This document shows positions 37,061-49,241 of a stretch of 64,000 bases of DNA, one piece after another. Positions within the stretch are counted from its first letter, which is position 1, and every line of letters begins with the position of its first letter. Position numbers and translations under genes: made by a program. The DNA comes from Rhynochetos jubatus (taxonomy: Eukaryota > Chordata > Aves > Eurypygiformes > Rhynochetidae): assembly GCA_027574665.1 (NCBI GenBank), contig CM050662.1, positions 7,707,967 to 7,771,966 of the forward strand, read 5' to 3'. A model generated the notes under the pieces. That model was given only the letters and a program-made list of their open reading frames with translations. It did not search any database and had not been told where the DNA came from.

Positions 37061-40011
37061 ACTTCACATGAAGAACAAATAGTACATTGGTATGACATCA
37101 TATGTAAGAGGTCAATTCATTTTTAAATACAATCTCTAGCTGAGAAAGTCTAAAAGATGGAAAAAGCTCCTTACATTGTAAGAGTTGTGTGTGGTTGTCC
37201 TCTGTGTTTCCAGAGAGGAAACCTTGAGATTTTGTGGTCCTTCTTACTTCTGCTGAATGCTATTCTTAGACCGATCAGAGCTGCAGCAAATCACGCAACG
37301 TGAACAGAACAGATGTCATACTTGCTGCTCGACAGTAAGAAATGACTGAGAGATTAGTATGACTTTTTTTTCCCTAAAACCAAACAATAAATAAAAATGT
37401 CAGAATATAAATAATTAAGTGAAAAGTGCACCTGCTGAGAATGGACAAGCAGATAAATGTTTGAATTATTTTTAGTATTAATTCTGGTATGAGTAGCTAT
37501 CCCAAAGTGTGCTAACAAGGTCTTAAAAAAATGATTGGTACTTGAGGAAAGTAAAATCTGAAAGAAAATGAGGTAAGTTGTGTGGACACTGGAAATTAAT
37601 AGGGAAGTAATGCAATTAGAGTGATGATTGGCTCTCATCCTGCCAACCAGAGTATATCTATATTCTCACACCACAATTTAAGTTGATCTTATCTTTCTCT
37701 CCTGCCAATTATCAATTTTAATCAGTGTCCTTCCATTCCTCCTTTGGATGACCAGGACCTGGCATGGAAAGATTAATAAATTATGTAGGCTGCGATCCAT
37801 CAAGTGCCTGAATAGACAGAAGCAGTCTTTGAAGTACATGAAACATGTTAGACACGTACATAAATGCATTTTAGACTGAAGCTTTAGAAAGCTAAGTTTC
37901 TTCTAGGCATTGAAGAGAGAAATAATGTTGCAAAGTGTTGAGAGACAAATATGACAATTTCAGCATGTAAACATTTTAAAAAAATTATATTAATGTTCGA
38001 ATAGTTAAAATAGAAAAAGAAATATAAAATTGAAATAAAGCAAAAGCATTCTTTCAAAAATGTTTGTCCTGACTAATAGTTATATTTTTATTTAATTACA
38101 TTTCAAAATTTGAAAGTTGTGAAACTGTACATTTTCTTGCAAATCTGTTAACTTCTGATAGACTATAATTGATATCTGTAGGATCACAGGAAAAATAAAA
38201 GCATTGCAAAGCTTTCCTGATATCTTTTAATTAAAAAATGTTGTATATCTGAGTTAGGCAATGACACTTGTATGGAAGCCAGCTTGCAGTTGAGTTACAG
38301 AAGATAGTACAGTCTATACTCCCTTTTTCAATGAGAATGCCCAAAGAAGGATTACGGTACATTTGGTCAGCACTGAATTTGAACTAGGTTCCAGAGATGA
38401 AAGCCTATGAACTAATCTGTTGGGCTACGAAGTCCACTGCTGTGCTGGTTTATAGAAATCCTATTAGCAGTGTGAGTGAGGGGTCAAAAGATAAGATAGC
38501 AGACAGCTGGAAATGCTGCATCAAACAAATGTTTTAGACAAGAAAGATATTTCTTAGCCATGTTGTGCTTAACCATGTATTATACATCTAGGAAGTATTG
38601 ATGACTAAAGGGTAACAAAATCTTCTTGTATTGCTATTCTTGAATCTTTGGAGTTTTAAGGTTTTTAAGTGCATCTGTGCTACCTGCTGGGCCATCTTAT
38701 GTCACGATGACTGAGCATTCATTTCGTCTTCAGCAAGATGTTAGGTACCAAATGCATATAGCATATGTAATCAGCTAATTTGACAAATAAGTTTACATAC
38801 GTTTTACACCTACTGTCCTGAAATGCACTCACTATGTGCATTTCCCAGCTGTAGGTAAATGGCCTGCTTCAAAGCCCACTGAAATACCTAGAGAGATTCC
38901 AAATTATGCCACTAAATCTCTCATCAGAAATCAGTATTGTTCCTGGAAATCAAGTGCTAAAGAAATAATGTAAGCAGGTCTTCAGCATCAAAAAAGTGGA
39001 ATGGTATTGTTTCCTATATTATTCTACTACTGGGAAATTTATGCTCCTTTCACACAAGGCAGATCCTGGGGACAGGTACTCAGCTGGCAATTATAGTCAG
39101 TGCAGGTCTGAATCTGATCTACATTTCAACTTCAAAACAGTAAATAGTACTTGCCCTTTGTACTTGCCCCATCATGGAAAAAAAATCTTAAAATTCAAAT
39201 TCTGAAAAAAGAATATTACTGCTTTAGAACATCTTGACATAGAAAAACATGTTTTTCTCTCAGTATATTTATTTTGTTATTATTAAAAGCAACAAACTTA
39301 AAGTTCTAAACATGAGATAACTCAGTCCATGCTGATGTCAAAATAGACACAAATCAATATCTGAAATTTCCAATTCAAGAGAGTCAAACTACAGAAATTA
39401 CTAATTGAAGTTGGCTAGATAAAGAGCAAAATTACTTGATTATGAAAAAAATATTGTTACTCCATTTGAATGTGAACAAATGCTGAATTCCTGTAAGACC
39501 AAAGCTCTAATGCTATCTGGGGATTGCATTCCAGAGAACTGGAAACACAGAAGATCCACAGTATGCTTTTCAAACAGAATGTTAAGAATAAGCAGTGAAT
39601 CTACAAAGCACTGAAGAAGAAATAATTAAAAAGAATAGGTCAGAAAGAATTGCAGAAAAGCAAAATGAACAAAATCCTAATGAAATGGATTTTTGCAAAG
39701 GATATGAAACAATATAAATGAAAGGATTTTTTGGTTTATAGAGTGAAAGAGATCAAGGAACTGAGTACTCTGAAAACACAGCAGAGGTAACAATAATCTT
39801 GGTATGACTTAAATGCAGAGTAATTAAGAACACAGAAAGACAGAACCACAGGTAGCCATCTAACGATCACCGTAAAGACAAGCAGTAAATAATTCAAAAT
39901 GAACATATAACTTGCATTCAGTAATGCTTTGCAGCTACACATCTTTTTCCATACCTTACAACATAGTTCAGATCAAGTTAAAAACTAACAGCTGAAACTA
40001 TTATGTGGCAC
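37061..40011. other. Gene-poor AT-rich stretch
   Basis: No gene is seen. It contains only the possible tRNA-like fragment at 38364-38436 and ordinary A/T runs. Confidence 0.55.
38364..38436 (-). mobile_element. Possible tRNA-derived SINE fragment
   Basis: On the minus strand, GTAGCCCAACAGATTAG resembles a tRNA A box. About 42 nt later, TAGTTCAAATTC resembles a B box (GGTTCRANTCC), which is close to tRNA spacing. The arms do not fold into a convincing tRNA, so it would be an old SINE head rather than a gene. The SINE family is not assigned. Confidence 0.3.
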
Positions 40012-40016
40012 AGCAG

Positions 40017-40049
40017 TGTTGTGGTTTAACCCCAGCCAAAACCAGCACA
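40017..40049 (-). mobile_element. 33-bp internally deleted LTR with target duplication
   Basis: On the minus strand this reads TGTGCTGGTTTTGGCTGGG then GTTAAACCACAACA. The first part matches the start, and the second part the end, of the avian LTR family represented at 13255-13837. Nothing of the roughly 550-bp middle remains. Perfect AGCAG copies flank it (40012-40016 and 40050-40054), as expected for an LTR-element insertion. An A16 run follows the right-hand copy. Confidence 0.7.
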
Positions 40050-41400
40050 AGCAGAAAAAAAAAAAAAAACAAACAAACCAAGAGCATCCCTGCCGCATTA
40101 TAGGATTGGGCAAAATTCCAGATAATCACAGAAAATGTAATCCGCACCTAAATAGGAACACAACATTCCTCCCATTTCCCCTTTCAATCTCTGTGTGGTT
40201 TTTATCACTCGGACCTGGAGAAAGTTTTCTATTTGATTTCAAATGTCTACATCAATGTAACTTAAGTTTGAGTTTCAGACACACTGACCAGAAACTAGAC
40301 AATGCATCTAGATGTAAGAGGAGCGTGGATGCACTGCCCCACAGTACTCCTGGAGATAGGGAGATTCATACAAAACTGTACGGTTGATAAGAAGTTGGTA
40401 AAAAGGAAAGTAACTACACTGGATATTTAGGACTGAAAGAAGGAGCCTCAAAGGTGGAGATCCTGAAAGACTGATCTTGGGGTATCTAAGCAGAAGAGTA
40501 AATATTGAGTGTCCTCTTGAAATTCACAAATTATTCCTGTTTGGAAGTATTACCAGTAATAATGCATCTTAGTGTCTACCCTGTTAATTTGCTGTAGTCC
40601 CAGTGTCACTTCCAGGTCTTGAACCCCTGGCTGCCTGCAAGAACTTGTGTATTAGTTTGCTTCTGGGCTTCTTTCCCAGAACAAGCCGACAAACCTAGTT
40701 TGTAGTAGGTACTGATCCAGACATGCAGCCTGGATGTGACTGCTGTGCGTTTGGCCACAGTAAGATCACAGGAGGTCTGTGCTTTCAAATGCTCAGGGTT
40801 CCCCTTTGACATGTTATTAAAAAGACTACACCAGTGGGCTGTGATACACCCCTCTCAATCCTGGTGTTTTGAATAGGAAAAAAGTGCAAAAATAAATAGT
40901 CTTTCTTTCTAAGGCTACAGTAGGATTAAATAGTCCCATGAATACTGTTACACCCACATGGATGCAACCAGTCTGCCTCAAAAGGTGTTAGTTTTCAGAA
41001 AGGTAGACACAAGATGGTTTGCACCAATTTATCCAGAGTCCAAACTTCTTTCACTGTGCAAAAGGCAAAAATAGCTTAAAGAAGTATGAGATAACTTTTT
41101 TTTTAAAATTGAAGTCAAAGTAAAGAATTGTAATAGTGTATAATTTTCTATTTTTTGTTAATGATATGAAATTTTGTTGGAGTTTGGGATTTGTAAATTT
41201 ACAGTTAATGGAGATTAAAAACGAGATTAGCTCATTGCAAGATGAATAAGTCTACCAGTGAGTGACATACTTGTAAGAAAGACTACTGTGATGTTTGGAT
41301 AACTCGAGTAGGAGTTAACGTCTTATTAACATCTTATTTGGATTTTAGGATTTAGTCCTGCAGAATTATTTTGCTGAATTGCTTTTAGTTAGCAAGAATA

Positions 41401-41416
41401 ACTTTTTTTTTTTTTT
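41401..41416 (+). repeat. Poly(T) tract
   Basis: A T-rich run about 100 bp before the LTR and CR1 remnants. Confidence 0.8.
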
Positions 41417-41512
41417 AATTTCTATTAAAAACAGTAACAAAAGAAATCCACTACTTTGACCACCTCTAGAGGCAGTTACCACACAAGTTGCCATTAGTAC
41501 TGACAACACACC

Positions 41513-41550
41513 TGTCGTGGTTTAACTCCAGCCAGCAAAATATCAGCACA
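41513..41550 (-). mobile_element. 38-bp internally deleted LTR
   Basis: On the minus strand it begins TGTGCTGATATTTTGCTGG and ends CTGGAGTTAAACCACGACA, again joining an LTR start to an LTR end with no middle. The flanking pentamers ACACC (41508-41512) and ACATT (41551-41555) match at three of five positions, so the duplication would be decayed. It lies 13 bp from the CR1 tail at 41564. Confidence 0.6.
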
Positions 41551-41563
41551 ACATTATTAGCTT

Positions 41564-41800
41564 AGAATCATAGCACAGTTTGGGCTGGAAGGGAGCTTTA
41601 AAGATATTGTAGTTCCAACCCCCCTGCCATGAGCAGTGACACCTTCTACTAGACCAGGTTGCTCAAAGCTCCATCCAACCTGACTTTGAATGTGCCCAGT
41701 GATGGGCCATCCACAATTCTCTACATAACCTGTTCCAGTGTCTCACCACCCTCACCATAAAAAATTTCATCCTCCTATCCAATCTAAATGTAACATGTCT
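41564..41800 (-). mobile_element. CR1 LINE 3' end
   Basis: The plus-strand sequence starts AGAATCATAG, the complement of the CR1 tail octamers. It continues through the typical CR1 3' region: TTTGGGCTGGAAGGGAGCTTT, GACACCTTCTACTAGACCAGG, CTGTTCCAGTGTCTCACCACC, and a degraded AATCTAAATG end. It is 5' truncated, as most CR1 copies are, and encodes no open reverse transcriptase. Confidence 0.9.
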
Positions 41801-43540
41801 TTTTGAATGTCAGATAATTAGAGAACGTCCCATAAAGTAAAGTAATATTCCATTTTTATGTGACCTGCTGAGGATATTCAGACAACATATAGCAATTAAA
41901 CAAAAGGGATTTTTAGTGTCAGATATTCTATGCTTCTATTTTTTCCCCTTCTCAAGTAATGGTACCATGGAAAACATGACTTCTTTTGGTGCCTATAAAG
42001 ATTGAAAAGATCTTTATGCAGAAACTCTGCATACTCTAAATACAATTTAATTATTTTTATTTGCAGTAAGTCACAAACCATGTTATTAGTGCTGGAATCA
42101 CTGAAGGATTTCCCTTAGGAAATTAGTCCTTTCCCCACCCCAGACAAATACACTCTATTTTCTTGAACCATTAATTTAATATCCCTCCTCAAAGTACTGT
42201 TAAAGAATTGTAGTGTTACACTGCACATTGAGTCACTTGCCTGGAAAATGCTTTCAGAGCTGAGACTCTACTATAATTTCTATCTTTTAATGTATATATT
42301 GCCATAAACGGTGGAGTAACATTTAGTCCTTGCTATAAAAGACTACGACCATCACTTTATGCGATACATTCTTTGTGTGTGTTATACCTACTCTTCTAGG
42401 CAGGTAAGAATAGTACAACAGGCAGAGCACAATCAACAAGACAATCCTGTCAGCAGAAAATGTCCATTCTAGATTGTAACATTGTCTGGCACTACTAGCA
42501 CACACCTCTGTTTCCTTACACTATGCTACGTATACCTAGAAATACTGCAGAAACATTCTATATCGCTCATTAAGTATTTTTCAGTATGAAGATGTTCTCG
42601 CCATTTTCGCTTTGCTCTTGGAAACTGTCCATGGTTACATCTCCCCTCTCAACTCTATATGGCTTAAAAGAAATGATACAAAACCGAGTCCATAGTTAAG
42701 AAAGGTAACAGAGAGTCCGGTAGTTCACATCAAGTTGACAATACACCTGGGACAAACTGAAGTTGTTGCTAAACAAAAACAGATGTCACAAACTAATATG
42801 AAAAAAATGTGGTGCTTCTACCTCAGTCATAATTTTCTCCTAGCCTGTGACTGCAGGGTGTCTTCTGTAGAAAATTCTCTACAGAACAGTGGATACTGAT
42901 GCTGTTTAGAAGGGGCACAACAAAGTTACCTGTCACCTGAAATACTAATTTGGGAAACCTTCTACGCTAGTAAAATCCTGAAATGTAGTGATATGAAACC
43001 TGGAATTTCTTTTATTTTTTTCCTTTAAATTGCAATGTAATGTGGTAGGTTTGATTCTATATTGATGAATTTAGCTTATACTGCACTTAAAACAGTAGTG
43101 GTGGAAAACTTTTCTTGTTACCTCTCAGTAACTTGACGTAAATCAGTATAAACTCTATTACTTACAATGCATCGTTGCGCCCTGGTATATGGAAACTAGA
43201 CTTTATGTCTGCACAAACAGAAAAGCTATTAAAAAGAGCTCCTCTTCCAAAAACAGTAACCAGTTAGGAGCTGTGAGCCTGAGAGAGACATCTTCAAAAT
43301 CCCAAGAAAAAACAACTTACTGGTCAGACAAATAATCAAATATTAGAAATCTGAATGTATATAACACAATGTGTGAATGTATCTAAACAGTCAAAGCTAC
43401 TTGTTTTTATGAAATGAAGATGTCTTGTAGGTATAGAAGACTGAAGTACAATGATTAATTTGGCCTAATATCTCTTATATGATGTGTTATCCACATGATG
43501 TACGCTACTGTTTCATCTAGACGATGCATTCTTAAGAATA

Positions 43541-43645
43541 TATATACATAAATATATACACATTCTGACACATGTGCATACATACATCGTCTCTCTCTCT
43601 ACTTTCATCTCCTTTCATTCAACTCTCTCAACACAGACACACACA
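43541..43645. repeat. Compound AT/CT/AC-rich simple repeat
   Basis: ATATATATAC-type, CTCTCTCTCT and ACACACACACAC segments follow one another with interruptions. Confidence 0.8.
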
Positions 43646-46600
43646 CACATCAGCCCAAATGAAATAATTCTCACTGCTTGAGTTGGCTACAGCTTCGAGT
43701 TCAAACTAGTGATTTCTTTTTCTTTCTGTGTTCACATCTATATTTTTTCTCTACAGGATTTAAAGCTTGAGAAGCATGAAAGATAGAATGAAAATAAATT
43801 TGAATTCTATATTACAATAAATGTGAATATCAAAAGATTCTTTCACAGCTGTGTGACTGCTGGCATTTGTAAAGAGTCAAAGAATCCTGGAATATAAAAA
43901 GGCAGAAACACAGTTGGTTTTTCAATCAAGTGTATGGAGAAAAAGCAAGAGAAAATATCTATAGGAACAGCAAGAAGGTCTAGGGGTGGGTGACAGGTAA
44001 AACCTATTTCCTTAATTCAAACAGTCATATCTAGAATCACTTGAGCAGGGGGTTGATATGAAAGATTGACATATTCAGTTCTACTCTTTAAACTGTGCTT
44101 TGCATTTTACCAGCAGTATAAGAAAGAAGATGAAAGATGTCCTTCCTTATTCCTTTCTTAATTGAAGTGTCTATTTAGAATGACATTTAATAAAAAAAGA
44201 TGCAATGTTTGTGTAGTTATTATTTGTACTACCAGAGCATCTAGGATTTCTAGTCATAAACCAGAACCTTGCTGTGACAGTGATTCAGTTGCTGAGAAAT
44301 GACTGTGACTGTAAGCATGTGCCACATTCTGCAATGCTGTTAGGCAGAATGGAACAGGACTTCTTCTTTAATCCCCCTCCGAAAATTCCTGTATGCTGTT
44401 CAAAAACTGTATCCAAAAAGATCATCCATTGCTCCAAAGTTTCTAGCTTAAAGGGAACAACTGGAGACAAAGACTTGGTGAGATGATACTGCAACCTAAT
44501 AATATCTAGTACTCTCCTGGGAAAAAAATGTTGAAATTAATATCAAATATAATTTTGGATGCAAAAGGAAATAATTTTTCACTATGTTCTCCTAAAATAT
44601 TTTAAAAGATACCAAGTTCTTGGTGAAGTATAAGGGACGCTGCTCATGAAAGGGCAATTCCTATGGTCTATGTTATAATCTCTCATTATTTGATCCTTTC
44701 TATTTCCCTACCTATTCTAATCCCCAAGTCATTCTCTCTTTTCATGCTTTCACCAGTTTCCAGGCTGATACCAATTACAATACCTCATCTTGTATGTGTT
44801 CCAGAGCAAATCTATGCTCAACATAGCCTGTCTTGCCCGTGTCACTAAACACTTCCTGCTCTGAAGTTTTCAACAGGACTTGTGGTTACTTACATACAGA
44901 TTTACCATAAATTGCAAAAATTGTGGATATCTCCATTTTTAGAGCCTGATCATACCCATTACACAAATTGTTCCTTTTTGATTAAGTCTAGTAATTGTAA
45001 AAGAAAGGTTCTCCTGGCCTAGTCAAGAATGAAAGAGGTACAAGACCATTTGGATTCCCTATAGCAGAGAGGAACAAGATCCTTGTTGGTTTTAGGAATT
45101 CATCCTGAACATAGCTGAAGTATTAGGTTTGTTTTGTACTCATTCACAAATACGCATACAAAACATACAGACACTAACAACCACCTCAGTGAGCTGGTTC
45201 ACATTACAGTTCCTGTTACACAAAACATAATCCAAAAAATCAGAAACCTTACAAATACAGCATACTGATAGCCAAGGACCTGAATCTGAAAACAAGATAT
45301 ATCCAGTGTCGTTTTATATGGCAGCTGATGACTTAAAATGTCCAAAAAAGCATGAATAATACTTGGGCCTTTCTTGAGACTCTTTTTTTATATGTTCTGG
45401 GCCAGCACAGCTGGAGAAAATGCTATCATATTTGTTACAATTGTATATGATTACTTGTTAGTTTATTTCTATCTTTTCTATCTTTAAATAGGTTGGCTAT
45501 TAAATTTTTACTATTAATTACTCTTTTTTTTTAACATTTGCTCTTTGCTGGCTCTTAAAAAGACAACAGTACAAAGACAGACAGAAATGCACACACACAA
45601 TGTTCCTTTGTGGGGGAAAAAGTGGGTAAAATTTAGGGATGCAAGTAGTGCAGAACTTTAGATTCTCAGAATTCACCTGTTTTGTTCGGTCTCCTCTCTT
45701 TTCGAGTGCTTCTAAGCCAGCAGAATGTTGATGCCTCACAAAAACATATTTTTATTGAGGTGCAGAAATGGTATTTTCTTGTGTGCATGTCATATAAAAA
45801 TGTATCATTTGGAAATAGCATAGTTGCTAAAATATAAAGGTAAATGCCAATTGGAAGAGAGAGTATTTGATATGAATCTTTTGTGGACAGTTTGCCCTTT
45901 GGATAAGCAGCTACTGTAATTATGAAAACCTGGAGAATGCTTTGCATATACTTTGCTTTTTCCTCATAGACCAGTAAAATGTTTTCCAGCAGAGTAAGCT
46001 GACTGTGTTTGTCCCTAAAACTAAATAGGATAAATGCAGATGAACTATGGGGTGATAGTGTCATTTGCGGTTGAGCTTATCTATGGTGAAAGTGCCATTT
46101 AAGCAGTTACTTCAGTTTGTTAAATAACCCATCCTGAATACTAGAGAAGTGTAATTAGAACAGTTGTTTTTTGGAAAAGATTTTAAGGAGTTTTCCCTCA
46201 TCACCAAAACAATTGCACTAGAGAAGAAATGAACGCATGTGTGTGGGTGTATATATGTGTATCAGGACACGCAAACCATCCTGCCTGCTATCACATGGGA
46301 ATTCAGCAATGTCCCCTCAAACTGGAATGGCCAAGAACAAGAGTACTGGCCTGTACTACCACAGTTTTTGTGTGACTTCCACTGAGTTCTATGTAGCACA
46401 GCTTGACAAGATGCAAACAACAAAGCTAATCTAGGCAACCTACAAGAAATAAATAAGTATCTCTAATGAGTTGAGAAAGTAAAAGGTCAGAGGCTGAGCA
46501 TGTCCAAGGAACTCGTGTCTAGTTATTGCAATCCCAACATTTGACATCACAAAATCAGTTGGTTTTGTATTCTTTAAATAATCCTTTCAAAAAAATTGTA

Positions 46601-47948
46601 GGTGCTTTTCATATGAGAAATAAAATAGGACCACATCCAAAAAAATTCTTTGTAGGAAACCCTCTGAATCGTTCTTTATTTTTTATTTTATATTCAGTTT
46701 TGGAAGACTTACTTAAAGTCTAAATCCCGAATCAGCTTTTATGGAACCGGCTACATCAAACTAAGCTGCTCTCAGTGGGCACATCATTTGAAGCTAGGAA
46801 TGCCAAAAGAGAAGCTGCCTTTCTAGAAATGCTTGCATTTTTAGCTAACTGCCTTTTTTTCCCCTGACCAGCTCCAAGTGGTGAACTCTTTAAACTTCTA
46901 TTCAGGTCTAGAGGAAAAAAGCCTGTTAGTTTGTTTGTGGAAATGTTATAAATTATATAAAACGACACTGACACTTCTATCACAACGTGTTGTCCTCAGT
47001 AATACTTCAGAAGAACATTAAAATGTTGTGAAAATTCAGCTGGAATTGCTTTCTATCCCTTACCTAGGTATCAGCTCAGGGCAGGAAATGTAACGCTCAT
47101 CTATTCTCCCCCTCCCATACAAACTACCCTTTCCAGTGGGTGGCTAGGTGCCTTGTCAACTAAACAGCCAAGCTTTGTTTCAAGCTGAATACCCCTCCCT
47201 TTTGGGGTTTTTATAAAACCAATATATTTTAAACAGATCAGAAATGCAAAAATGTATGTTTGAATAAACCAAACAGTCATACAACTTCATAACTATAAAC
47301 ACCAGAAATTAACACTGAAGATTCATTTTGTAAACAGAAAAAAAATCTCAAATACTATTCATTAGCAATTCAGTTCGTGGTAAGCAGGCAGTAAGAGTTT
47401 GCCTTCAGTGCCTCTGCTGTAAGTTTTTATGACCACTGTCAGCACTATTAGTCTTACACTAATCCTGCAGTCCATGCATGCCCTGTACTAACACTGAAGT
47501 CCCAGTGAGCAAGAGAGGCACAAATACCAGAGTACCACATGGATACTTGACAGCATAATATTCAGGGAATATTTCTAATTTGTATATTATATTATACACA
47601 AATCATCATATTTACTCACATTTGTGAATAACTGCAAGTAAGACAAAGATTGCATTAACACAATGTTTTTAAAAGAAAATAAGGGCTCCAGGGAGAACAT
47701 TTAGATGCGTGCTTCAGTGTTAGCTGTGGTTTATGACACAGCATATTTATAGTGAACATACAATGATGTTCCCAATGCTTTTAATGCCAATTTAATCCAC
47801 ATTATATTGCGTTTGTAACACAAAGCAGCAGTATTTTTGCCCCCACAGGGTTAATAGAGCTGCCTAGTAATCATGATATTCTAATACCGAGTAACTGATC
47901 TTTAGTATTATACCTTTAACTAAAGGATACATTTCATAATACAGCTCT

Positions 47949-47970
47949 GGACATAGCAATGGACATAGCA
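47949..47970 (+). repeat. 12-bp tandem duplication
   Basis: GGACATAGCAAT is followed directly by GGACATAGCA. Confidence 0.9.
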
Positions 47971-49221
47971 GATTAATTAGCTCTCTGTAATCTTTCCTGC
48001 TGTCATTTTCCTTCTATTGGTTAGAAACAACCTAACAAAAATGTATTATGAGGCATAAAACGAGCGGATTGTCCATCTAGCAACTGTTTATGTAACTTCT
48101 GAAATATTTATACTGAAGTCTTATTGTTCTTCATTTTCACATATTTTGATTTTACTATTTCTTTATTCCAGGGGAAAAAAACAAAACAAAACCAAACCCA
48201 ACAATATAATGCTGTAAGTTCAGATTTCTTTGTCTTTAAACGTAGAGGTTTTAAATAATCAGATTTTTCTGACATTTTTAGGAAAGTAGGCTGACAGTTA
48301 CACATAATCAGTAATTCATTTAAAATAACAATTGCCTTTAAAATTATCCTAGGTTTCTGTTCTGTATTTCAGTTACACATGAATTGTAAATACTATTAAT
48401 AGGATGTTTCAAACTGAGATTTAAACTAACTGCTTTGCAAACTCTTAAACTATTGCTCTGCTACATCAAAGGATCATTAAACCTGCCATTAAAATGCAAC
48501 CACCTCTTGGTGAAACAGAGGAACATATAAACAACAGAAAAAATACAAAAAGGAAGAACATTATTTAGACAAAACTGCAGGAAAGATTTCTGTAGGCAAT
48601 GTAGCCTTAATGATGGGATCATAACCAAATCAGCCTGTGTGACGCACCTTACAAAACAGGCAACAGGGAAGTTTGGGAAGCTATACTACATGCTAAGAAG
48701 CCATGAGGCTGGACCTTCTGGGACATGACCTAACAGACATGCAAAGCTGAAAAAGATTGTTGTGTTTTGTTGATTTTTTTATAACTTATGAGTGGATCCA
48801 GGAGCCTTGTACAGTTGCAGCTTTGTGTGAACAAAGAACGGCTTCAATTTTGATAGTTTGTTTACATTTCTGAAAAACTAAGAAAGAAACTCGATGTGGT
48901 AACTAATTCTCCCTTGGAATCTGGGTAAATCACTTTGAGAGCGATGGTGATCAGAAGTCAAAGTACAAAGAACTGGAGACTTTCACAAAAAGTGTCACAA
49001 CACTTAAAATTTCACCTTTTTCTTCCCAAATGAATACTTACCCGACAAACTTTCGGAATTTAAAGGACATATTTATAGTCCATGAAGTCATATGTGGCAA
49101 AGCTGGGACTTGTATTTAAGCTATTACTGATGTACTAATATGCCTTAAATCAAATACAATTCTCCTTAGGAAGAATAGGGGTGAACGTGGAACAAAACTG
49201 GACTGCACAACATTGATGGTT

Positions 49222-49241
49222 GTGACTGACAGTGACTGACA
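49222..49241 (+). repeat. 10-bp perfect tandem duplication
   Basis: GTGACTGACA occurs twice in direct succession. The TGACTGA cores resemble AP-1-type sites. Confidence 0.9.

Noticed and set aside
38441-38451. TGTGCTGGTTT as another LTR start
   Set aside because: The match stops after 11 bases, with no LTR end and no flanking duplication.
38560-38585. TTGTGCTTAACCATGT resembling miR-218
   Set aside because: It lacks the central bases of the mature miRNA and has no hairpin.
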